The notes beneath the pieces are model-generated. The model was given only the letters and a program-made list of their open reading frames with translations, made no database searches and was not told the DNA's origin. From positions 186,001 through 250,000 of the forward strand of contig JAPDOI010000442.1 of the NCBI GenBank assembly GCA_029168955.1: DNA of 64,000 bases, given 5' to 3'. Each line of letters opens with the position of its first letter. Within the stretch, counting starts at the first letter, position 1. This stretch comes from Aplectana chamaeleonis. Lineage: Eukaryota; Nematoda; Chromadorea; Rhabditida; Cosmocercidae. The translations under genes and the position numbers were made by a program. Shown here piece after piece: positions 1 through 11,300 of this stretch.

Positions 1-2292
1 CTTTTTTGCGATACTTGCCAATCATAAAACATATTTATGTCCATCCCGTTCAACCTGACCTCGTTTGAGGGAAAACGTCATCTCCTTTCGAGATTCAATT
101 GCTTACCTGTGAACTCTAAATGTTTTGGCCTTTCTCTCTATTAGCTGCAATTTGTATTTATGTCCATGAAACATAAATTTTTCAAGAAGTGTATGACTAT
201 CTACAGTGGAATATTCGGCAGTTACAGCACGGAAACATGTGGAGCCAGCAAATCTTCTGAAAGGGAGGCTTAAGTAGCCTTTTAACAGCAGAAAAATGGG
301 CACTGTTTCACTATTCGCAGTCCACTGCTTAGAATTTTTTCGTCCAAGCATGGTTCAGCATGGTGGTTATTTGGGTGCTGAATACAAATATGAGGCTCGC
401 TTCAAGTTCTTTGGTAGGTAAACGGTTGTCTGGTCGGAATCTCCAATCTCACTGAAACTACGGAGGTTTTTTGGGGCGCTGCTCACGAATCCGTGCCCGT
501 TGTCCGATTTTTCAAGGTTTACGGTAGCTTACAGCAGCTAAATGATGGCAAACCTATCTACTGCTATTCGTCAAAACCAAAAAAAAAATCGGATTTGTGA
601 TCAACACTCCAGAGAATCCATCTAAGCAAAGCTTCGGCGAAATCAAAAAAAAACATAATCCTAGGGCGGTATATCTACCTGCCGTTACCCACCTTTTTTT
701 TCTGGAAAAAAGGACCTTCGAGTTGCGTTCAGCGCAGCAACTAGCCATCCTGGACGAACTTCGATATAAGAAATTCGACTGTTGGGGTTCAAAAAGTGAA
801 GTTCTTTGGGTCATCAGTGAAAAGGCGCAGCAGAAAATGTCATTGGATAGTAGGTTTTTCTCCGAGTACCTGCAAAAAAGGGTAACAGTAAATCTTGCCG
901 AGAAGTAGACCACGGAACATCCGTTAGAAACACTGCAGCAGAAAATCCCACCCAAAAGAAGACCTTCGAAGAATGTTAAAAATGTCACTCGGGATGTTGC
1001 CAAGAAATGGCATAAAAATAGCACAGTGAAAACATATTTGTTGCAAAGTGCTTTTAAGAAAAAAATATTGCCAGAATTACTAAGTCCTAAAAAAGTCTAC
1101 ATTAATTTTAAAATGCTCCATAACTTTAAAAATTCCTATAAAACTGTTAGCTTGTTGAAACAAGTGGGATTTCACCCAATTCCATCACATGGTGGCAGTT
1201 CGAAAACGCAATAGGTTAACGTTCCAATGAGAACGCGACGCTGAGTTAGCGCGCTCCAATGTGAAATCGCGACGCAGCCGCTTGAACAAAATCTGTAAAT
1301 GACTACGTTCCAGTGGCTTCTGTACACCCCTCACCTTACTGACAAGTCTCGGGTGGTTTTCCCTTATTTTCACCACGAAAATGTTACGTCCCCTTCGCAA
1401 AATCGCAAATTTTCGAAACAATTTACGTCAACCCCCTGTCCCGTGGGACAATAACCGCTTGAAACAGCGACGAATCTCCTTGTCAATGTTATATTTCGCA
1501 ATGAACGATAGCCCGCAGCTCCCTACATCTTAAACGAGCGAAGAATGCTTACACACAACAAAAAGGAGAACAAAGCAATAATGATTTACAAAAAAATCAT
1601 AATAAAGCTTACAATAGTGTGAAAAATGAAAAGAAAACAAACCTATTTAACGGGGTCGCCGTGATTGACATCAATGTCATCAAGAACGAAACCCAACAAC
1701 AAGATGACTCCTGAAAAAATATTAATATTGCTCCATGGCTCTAATTTCGGATACGATAACAAGAAATAGAGAAAAGAATGAAAGAGATCAGCTTCGAATA
1801 AAATGTGATAAAAGGTTGCAAAGGAATAAAGCGGAAAATGGATGAAAGATATACTCAATTGAGAGACGGAAGTAAATGTTTTAATAGCTCGCACGTGACG
1901 CCAGTTGGCAATCGCGCGGTATTTAGCGGCAGCTGGAATGTCGTCAGATCTTTTGTTGCATTGACAACTATTCCTCTTTTAACGACAAATGTTCTTGTTA
2001 GAGGGCGGAACGCAGCACTGGGTCGACTGCAGCACTCAAATTTCACCCACTTCCTGCCCGTTTTTCGCGGTAGTTCCTTCATTAATTCCATAGTAAGAGC
2101 CCAAAGCACAGGATTTCGCGAAAAAACGGGAACTTTTTTCATCGCGAACACTGCCTTTAAACGGCGAAGCTATCCGGCGTAGCGAGAGGCAACTGTTAAT
2201 AGTCATATTCAGATCCGGCGCTCCACTACAAAACGGATCGCTTTCCAGAGGTGTTTTATATTGTGGTATATCCCTATTTTTGTGCAATTTAG
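1..2292. other. No confident gene; unrecognised sequence 5' of first visible HDAC exon
   Basis: I recognise no gene here. A + strand open frame at 597-908 and minus strand frames at 103-351 and 554-1024 match no family I know and lack clear exon context. The right end of a TTAA-type MITE is visible at about 2130-2156, where ATCGCGAACACTGCCT is followed by TTAA at 2157-2160; its left end was not found. The upstream exons of the HDAC gene, which would encode about 70 residues including the usual GHPMKPHR segment, were looked for and not found. Confidence 0.5.
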
Positions 2293-2397
2293 GCGATTCC
2301 ATTCGAAGGAATATGTGGACTTTCTGGAAAGAATATCTCCGCATTGTGCTGAGGAATATGAACACCTTTTCGCTAAGTTCAACATAGGAGAAGATTG
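2293..2397 (+). CDS. HDAC3: HDAC3-like exon (first one visible)
   Basis: The acceptor TGCAATTTAG precedes the exon and a donor GTAATG follows. The first base completes a codon from an upstream exon. The product runs [17 protein letters not shown] and ends ...FNIGED plus TG; that TG joins the T at 14040 to make Cys, restoring the family motif GEDCP. This phase match across 11.6 kb is the evidence that the exon belongs with the block beginning at 14040. Confidence 0.88.
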
Positions 2398-5300
2398 GTA
2401 ATGTTATTATACTGTCTTAACAGGTCATATTTTTGATTTACGGCCAGGGGTATCCGTTGTGGTGCATGTTACAATATTCCAGAAGCGAATGGTAGGAGCA
2501 AACCACTTATTCTCTGTTTCCGAGCCAAATTTACTCTGTTCCCTTCTTCTTCATTGCAGCCGCAGAAAGGTTTTTGTCAAAGGTTCAAGAAACGGGCGAC
2601 TGAAACCGGATTCGTCCACAAATCCATTGTTGTAAGAGTGGTAGGCCTCTTTGGGCAATCGAATAGGTGTTCAGTTGTGTGGCCACGGCTACCACAGTCC
2701 GGGCGCTCCTCCGGCTTACTGCGATCGATCTTATGCAAGTATGACATCAGCATAGGGGAATGACCGCAGCGTAACGAGGCAAGGGTACTTCTAGCCCGCC
2801 TACCGACTTCCATCTCGGTGTTGCTGACTACAGGTATTACGACCCCCAATATGGGATTGACGGTCATCCTACTCAAGTGATCCCTGAAGAACTTGGTGTG
2901 CTCCGCACGTAAAAGACGCAGACGATCCAGTTGGTAGTCCGTCCATCTTTGTATATTGACTTTCTCGGGAGCATCCGCAAAAGGCCTTCTGATATGTCTC
3001 TCTCTCACGGGATTCATGATCCTTCTTAATGGGTGGTCAGCCTGCTTGACAATGTTAATAACCAGTTGCTGCGCTTGGAGTTGGCAGTGCTCCTTAACTG
3101 GCAGATTTCGGGCTTCAGCATGAAGATGTTCCACTGGGGTGCTTTTAGCTTTTAGCACACCCTGTGGCAATCCAGAGAGCAGCATTTTGGACTCGCTGCA
3201 TCTGTGCTCACGATGAATCCGATATTATGTGCTGCCATACCGGTGCAGCGTACTCCAACGCCGGCTGCAATATTGCCTTGTAGGTAGTCGAAATTGTCTC
3301 CTTGCTAATTTCCCACGACGTTCCTCCCAGAGCTCGTAGGACGTTGAGCTTTGCTTTCACTGTAGCCTGTTTCTTTGTATTCTTGTGGAACCGCAACGAA
3401 GAATCCAATACTAGACCGATCAGCTTAGGGAAACGAGCGGCAGGCAGACGAGCGTCTTCCCAATTCACAACGGGGTGAGCGCAGTGTTCCTTAGGGTCAG
3501 CGGAGAAAACTGATACAGATGATCTAGCGGCAGAGACAGTGAGCATCCAATCATCGAGAAAGCTCTTCAGAACGATGAGGTAGCTATTGATCTTGCGTGC
3601 AGCTATATTAATGTCTCTGTCTCGGCACAGGATGATGATATCCGCATAAGCAACGACTTTGATGTCACTTGGGGGGACGAGCAAATCTTCTAGGTAAAGA
3701 CTGAACTAAGCAGGCGATATGACTCCGCCTTGAGGGACACCGGCAGCGATCGGGATGCCATTAGAGACATGTCTCTGAAACAGCACTTTTGCTCGGCGCC
3801 CTTTGATGAGTGCGGTGATCCATCGCTTCTGCCAAGGCGGGATGGTGGATCTCAGTAGCTTCTCAGACAGTGTGCCAAAGCTGAAAGTCAAACGTCTTCG
3901 TGAGGTCCAGGGCTACTCCAACAGTGCGTTGAGGCTTGGTGGCGTTGAAGCCATCTAAAACATAGCTCACAATCTCCAGCAGAGCCGTGGTGATAGAGTG
4001 TAATTTGCGGAATCCATACTGGTGCTGCTGATTGTTATTACGCTCGGCCAGCTCCTTGACGACCAGTTTCTCAGCGACCTTTGCGATTGGTGATAACAGA
4101 CTTATCGGCCTGTATCCCTTAGCCGTCGATGGCGATTTGCCTGGCTTGGGCAACGGAACGACGCTTGCCATTTTCCAGTCTTGGGGTACGATGCACGTGC
4201 GAAAGGATGTGTTGATGACGTCAGCCAGGATTGGCATAATCTCAGTCGGCAGTTTCTTCAAGACCGCTGGACTAATGCCATCCGGCCCTACAGCCTTCTA
4301 GTTGCGCATCTCTTTAATCACCCTTCAATCTGCGCGGGCGTCACAGCTTCTACTTCACTCATGAGCGGCAACATACAGAGCTCTTACGGTCGCTCCATTC
4401 TATTTCCCTCTCTTAGCCTGAGTTATCAAAAAATTCTTTCCGAGAGCAGTTGCAGCCTCCTTTCCCGATTTGAAGACTCCATTCTCGAACTCGATCGTAG
4501 AGTAGTTGGTGGAGGTGCTCTTGCCCGAGATCTTCTTCAGAACTTTCCAAGTTGACGCTCCATCACTCTTGAAATTCATCTTCTCCGTGAATTTCTCTTA
4601 GCACTCCTTCTTGTGTTTGTCCAGATCTCGCTTAATCTCGCTATCCAGCTCGTTAATGGTCGGATCCAGGTGATCTGCCACTCTCTTTGCATCCCTTGTC
4701 CTTATCTTCTCCTAGATTTCCCTGGTGACATTGGGAAAGAAGGTCTTAACTCGGCCCTCCGGAATGGCGGCTTTCATTGCCTTGCGAATGGCGTCCGTCA
4801 AGTGACGTTCTTTCTGGTGCACGTTTCCATTCCATGGGTAGTCGTCCACATGGCGAAGTGCCACCTCCCTGAACAAGCGCCAGTCTGCAAGGCAAAGATT
4901 AAGATAAGACCTTTGACGGATACCTGAATAAGGAGCGAGAGAATTAGAGAGATCGACATGGACAAAGACGGGGATATGATCACTGGACAGAGTTGTAGCG
5001 GTCGACCAAGAGCAGGCGCTGGAGAGATTAGATGATTTTCTTCTTCTTCGCAGCCACGCCGAGGGTACTGTCATAGGTTGAGGAACTGGGCGACCAATAA
5101 TGGATTCGTCCATAGGTCCATTGTGGTCAGCGTGGTTGGTCTCTCCGGACAATCAAACAAATGTGCCGTATCGTGGCCGTGGCATCCACAGTCCGGGCGA
5201 ACGTCCGATCTGCTGCTGTCAATCTTGCTGACGCAGGCCATAAGCATAGTAGAATGACCACAGCGCAGCGAAGCCAGGGTGCATCTGGCCTTCCTTCCGA

Positions 5301-8300
5301 GTTGAGACTCAGATGTGCAGACCCGGGGAGGCACCACTCCCAGTATGGGATTTACCGCCGCCTTTTCCAGATGACACCGTACGAACTGTGTGTGCTCCTC
5401 GCGCAACAGACGGAGTCGTTCTTGCTGTGAATCGTGCCATCTTTGCAGATTGTTTTTGCTTGGAGCATCGGCGAATGGCTCTCTGATGCGTCTCTCCCTG
5501 ACGGGGTTCAGCACTCTCCATGAGGGGTGGTTGGGTTGCTTTATGATATTGATGAAAAATTGTTGGGCCTGGAGCTGGCAGTGCTCTTTTACTGGCAATA
5601 ATCGTGTCTCCGCGTGCAAATGCTCGACTGGGGAACTTCTTGCACATCCGGTAGCTATACGAAGTGCGGCATTCTGTACAAGCTGCATCTTGGTCTAGGA
5701 GGCTTCTAATACCAAGTGCTGCCACACCGGTGCAGCGTACTCCAGAGCGGGCTGAAGTATTGCCTTGTATGTCGTGATAATAGTTTCCTTGCTACTGCCC
5801 CATGATGTACCGCCCAGGGCTCTGAGCACATCAAGCTTCGCTTTGACGTCGGCCTGCTTCTGCTCTTTGTTCTTATGAAACTTGAGCGATGGATCGAGCA
5901 CCAGACCGAGCAGTTTGGGAAAGCGAGCAGCAGGTAATCGATCTCCGTCCCACTCGACATGCGGGTGAGCGCTGTGCTCCGATGGATCCATTGTGAGTAC
6001 GGATACCGACGATTTGGATGCAGAGATATTTAGCATTTTGCGGTCAAAAAAGCTTTTCAGTGTGACCAGGTACTCATTGATCTTGGAGGCGGTCACATGT
6101 ATATCCCGATCCCGACACATTGTCATATCATCGGCATAGGCGACCACCTTGATATCCTGGGGAGGAGCGGGCATGTCTTCGAGGTACAGACTGAAGAGAG
6201 CAGGCGATAAAACGCCGCCCTGCGGAACTCCAGCTGCATTAGGAATACTATTGGAGACATGGTTCTGGAACACAACTCTGGCTCGTCTGCCCTTGATGAA
6301 TGGAGATATCCAGCGTTTCTGCCACGGCGGTATTGATGACTCAAGTAAGTTGCTTGACAAAACTCCATGGTTTACTGTGTCGAATGCCTTGGTGAGATCT
6401 AAGGCAACAGCCACAGTTCTCTGTAGGTTTTGGGCATTGAACCCATCAATGGCAAAGCTTGTAATTTCCAGCAGAGCTGTCGTGGTGGAATGCAGCTTTC
6501 TGAATCCATGCTGAATCACTTGCTTCTCATTGTGCTCCGCCAAGTCCTTTACGATCAGTTTTTCGGCTACCTTCGCGAACGTGGACAGCAAGCTTCTTCT
6601 TCTTCTTCTTTGAAGCCACAGAGAGGGGTTCTGTCATAGGTTCAGAAACTCGGCCACTAGCACTGGGTTCGTCCACAGATCCATTGTCGTTAGTGTAGTC
6701 GGTCTCTTCGGGCAATTGAACAGGTGCGCAGTAGTATGCCCTTGACTACCGCAATCAGGACACTCGTCAGGTTTGCTGTTGTCAATCCTATGCAAATATG
6801 ACATAAGCATGGGGAGTGTCCACAGCGTAACGATGCAAGGGTGCACCTGGCACGCCTGCCAAGTTCCATCTCTGTCTCGCTGACCTTCAGAGGTGCGACT
6901 TCCAAGATGGAGTTTATGGCAACTCTGCTCAAGTGTTCCTTCACGAATCGGGTATGCTCCGCGCGCAAGAGACGGAGGCGTTCTTGTTGTGCTTCGGTCC
7001 ATCTCTGCACATCTGCTTTCGACGGAGCGTCAGCGAAAGGCTTTCTGATACATCTCTCTCTCTCACCCGGTTTAGTACTCTTCGCGATGGATGATTCGGC
7101 TGCTTCAAGATGTTAATGTACATTTGTTACGCCTGGAGTTGGCAGTGGTCTCTAACTGGCAATATGCGAGCTTTGGTGTGTAAGTGATCAATTGGAGAGC
7201 TCTTAGAACAGCCTGTTGCAATTCGCAAAGCACGATTTTGGACGCGCTGCAGCTTGGAGCAAGAGGTGTCCGACACGATGTGCTGCCAGACTGGCGCAGC
7301 ATACTCCAAGGCGGGTTGCACAATAGCCTTATACGTGGTCATGATCGTTTCTTTATTGCATCCCCAGAACGTTCCACCCAGAGCACGCAGGACGTTGAGT
7401 CTTGTTTTCACTGTGGCTTGCTTCTGCTCAGTGTTCTTATGAAACTTCAACAAAGGATCCAACACGAGTCCAAGTAGCTTGGGGAATCGGATGGCCGGCA
7501 ATTGAGTTTCGTCCCATTTCACCATGGGATGGGCACTGTGCTCTGCATTATCAGTGGAAAAAGACGGTGACGGATGATTTGGAGGCAGAGACTGTGAGCA
7601 ATTTGCGATCGAAGAAAAATTTCAACTCGATCAAGTAGTCACTGATCTTACTGGCGGCTACCTTAATGTCGCGATCTCGGCATAGAATAGTAATATCATC
7701 CGCGTATGCAACGACCTTGATGTCTTGAGGGGGAACGGGCAGATCTTCTAGATATAAACTGGAAAGTGCAGGCGATAAAACTCCTCCTTGAGGGACACCA
7801 GCGGCGATGGGAATGCTATTGGAAACATGTCCCTGGAATAGCACATTTGCCCGACGTCCTTTAGTGAAGGCAGTTATCCACCGCTTCTGCCATTGCTTGA
7901 TGGTAGACTTCAACAGACTCTCTGATAGTAGGCCTAGATTGACAGTGTCAAATGCCTTTGCTAAGTCGAGGGCCACACCAACAGTACGTTGGGGTTTGAT
8001 GGCATTGAAGCCGTCCAGCACATAGCTCACAATTTCCAACAAGGCCGTAGTGGTGGAATGTAATTTACGGAAACCATGTTGGTGCTGCTGATGGCTGTTA
8101 TGCTCGGCAAGCTCCTCCACAACCAGTTTTTCGGCAATTTTGGCGATGGGTGAGAGCAGACTGATCGGCCGGTACCCTTTAGCCGTGGATGGTGACTTTC
8201 CCGGCTTCGGCAGTGGAATAACACGAGCCACTTTCCAATTTTGGAGTAATGTACAGGTGCGAAACGATGTATTTATGACGTCAGCAAGAAGGGGTAGTAG

Positions 8301-11300
8301 TTCACTGGGCAGTCTCTTCAAGACTGCAGGGCTCAAACCGTCTGGCCCTATTGCCTTCGAGTTTCTCATCTCCTTTAACACCTTCTCGACCTGTGCAGGC
8401 GTGACTGCATCATCTACATCCATGAGAGGCAATTTACAGGGTTCCCGTACAGTTATTCTATTCTGCTTCTCTCTTTTGGTTCTAGTGATGAAAAAATGCT
8501 TCCCAAGAGCATTTGCGGCCTCCTTCTCTGATTTGAAGACTCCACCTTCGAATTCAATCGTGGAATTGTTGGCGGAGGTGAACTTTCTGGAGATCCTTTT
8601 CAAGGCCTTCCACGCTGCTGCTGCATCATTTTTGAAGTTCATCTTCTCAGTGAACTTTTCCCAAGTTTTCTTCTTGTGCCTGTCAAGGTCCTTCCTGATC
8701 TCATCATCCAGCGCAGCGATGTCTGGGTCAAGATGATCTGCAGCTCTCTTTGCGTCCCTTGTCCTTATCTTCTGCAATGTTTCCCTGGTGACATTGGGAA
8801 AGAAGGTCTTTACGCGGCCTTCAGGGATCGCAGCTTTCATAGCCTTCAAGATAGCATCAGATAGGTGGCGCTCCTTCTGGTGTACGTCGCCATTCCACGG
8901 ATAACCAGCCGCTTGGCGGAGCGCAACCTCCCTGAAGTGGCTCCAGTCTGCAAGGCCTAAATTAAGATAAGAACGATGACGAACACCTGAATAGGGAGCA
9001 AGAGAGTTAGAGAGATCAATATCGACAAAGACAGGGATGTGATCGCTGGAAAGAGTTGTGGATGTCGACCAAGAGCAAGCATAAGAGAGATTGGAAGAGA
9101 CGATAGAGATGTCTGGGCTAGATGATCGACCGTTGGCAGGGAGACGAGTGGGCTGGTCATCGTTTAGGATAACCAGATGGCACCCCTCCGCCCATTCTTC
9201 GACGTCACTTCCTCTAGCATCAGAATCAAGCGACGAGCAGAACGTGTGCGCATTGAAGTCACCCGCAAAGACATTCGAGGGAGATAGAGAGCAGTCATAC
9301 AGCTGCTTCAGAAGGGGGATAGGATTGTATGTTGAGGGACAAGAGGTAGAAGGAGGGATATATATATTAAAAAGAGAAAGTGGTGTTTTAAGAGGTAGAT
9401 GGATGGGGATGTACTCGAGAGTGCCCTTCACTGGAGTGTCTGGAATAATGTGAGAGGGAAGAGAGGACAGAAAAAAGTAGAGACTCCGCCTCTTTGAGAC
9501 GACCTAAGAGTATGATATGCAGTATAGCCCGGGATGTTTGGATGTCTAGAGGTAGCAGAGGTAGAGAGTGGTTTCTTGGACCATGATAACATCCGGGTGA
9601 TGAGTACGGGCAAAGAGAGATAACTCGGAAAGCTTGGTGCGAAGACCGTTTAGATTGATGTGTACACTAGAGAGGGAGCGGTTGGTAGATGAGGAATTAG
9701 GGTTACTGGAGGCGGAGCACACATTACAACGAAAGGAAGAATCATGGTGCCTCACAGAACTGAGACCTGAACAAGAGAAGTGCACCCACCTTTGGCATCC
9801 AAAACATTGGACGCTGGTTCCATACCAATTGACATCTCTGTCGCATGTGGCACATGGGTACTTCTTCTTCTTCGCGGGTTCTGGATTCCTTTCGACGCCG
9901 GCCATTTGTAGAAGAATCCTCAGGAGAGCTGCAGCCAGCCAGCACCTCTCCCAGGACAAAAGCCCTCTCCGCGGAGGGATTGACGTCGTTTGCACGGAGG
10001 TGATCATCTTTCCTCCACACTGCCACGGCACGAACGTACGACATCTCGGCAGCTAGCTAATAGGTCTGTATCCCTTGACTGAAGCCTGAGGTTTCCCCGG
10101 CTTGGGCTGCGGCACAACGTTAGCGGTCTTCCAGTTCTGTGGGATGGTTCACGATCTGAACGAGGTATTGATCAAATCAGTGAGAAGCGGAAGGATTTCA
10201 TTCGGTATCTTCTTCAAGACAGCAGGACATATCCCGTCTGGACCAACCGCTTTTGAATTCCGCATATCCTTTATAACTTTCTCAACTTGCGTCGTAGTGA
10301 ACGCTTCGGCCGTGCTCATAAGTGGGAGGCGGCACAGCTCTCGTACAGTCACTCTATTCTGCGGACCACGCTTTGCACTGGTGATGAAAAAACTTCTCCC
10401 GAGCGTATAAGCGGCTTCTTTTCCTGATTTGTATCACCGTTGTCTAACTCGATTGTGGAGACGGTAGCAGGCAAGCTCTTACCCGAGAGCTTCCGTAATA
10501 CCTTCCAAGTAGCTGCGCTGTCCGTCTTGAAATCCAACTGCCCGGTGAACTTTTCCCATTCTTCTTTATTGTGCCTATCTAAATCCTTTCGGATCTCATC
10601 GTCAAGTTCAGCAACGACGGGTTCTAGATGGTTGACCGCTCTCCCGGCATCTCTTGTCCTGATTTTATCGAGGATCTCCCTTGTGACATTTGGATAGAAA
10701 GTCTTGATGCGGCCGACAGGAATAGCCGCTTTAATGGCTCTGCGGATCGTGTCAGATAAATGGCTCTCTTTCTGGTGCACGTCGCCATTCCACGGGTAAT
10801 TTGCCGACAGGCGAAGCGCAACTTCACTGAACAGGCTCCAGTCTGCTCGGCCTAAATTAAGATAAGAACGTTGACGAACACCAGAATAGGGAGCGAGAGA
10901 GTTGCAGAGATCGATATGGATAAAGACGGGGACATGGTCACTTGGCAAAGTGGTTGAGGTGGACCATGAGCAGGAGTTGGAGAGGTTGGACGAGACAAGA
11001 GAAATGTCTGGGCTGGAAGATCGGCCGTTAGTAGGGAGGCGAGTGGGCTGATCATCGTTTAAGATGACCAGGTCACACTCCTCGGCCCATTCTTCGACGT
11101 CATTTCCTCTAGCGTCAGAATCAAGTGATGAGCAAAAGGTGTGAGCATTAAAATCGCCCGCGTGCCACATGCTCGAGAGTACTCCCTCATTTTCTGTCGC
11201 ATGTGGCACATAGGTACTTCTTCTTCTTCTGAGCGGGTCCAGGATTCCTTTCCACGCCGGCGCTCAGCAGGAGAATCCGAAGGAGAGACGCGGCCGGCCA

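Noticed and set aside
554..1024. Minus strand 156-codon frame as a membrane protein
   Set aside because: No recognisable family, an overlapping opposite frame, and composition explained by T/C-rich intergenic sequence.
7551..9431. A 626-codon open frame as an intact host gene
   Set aside because: It is the endonuclease-RT core of LINE D, with breaks on both sides and clear element boundaries.
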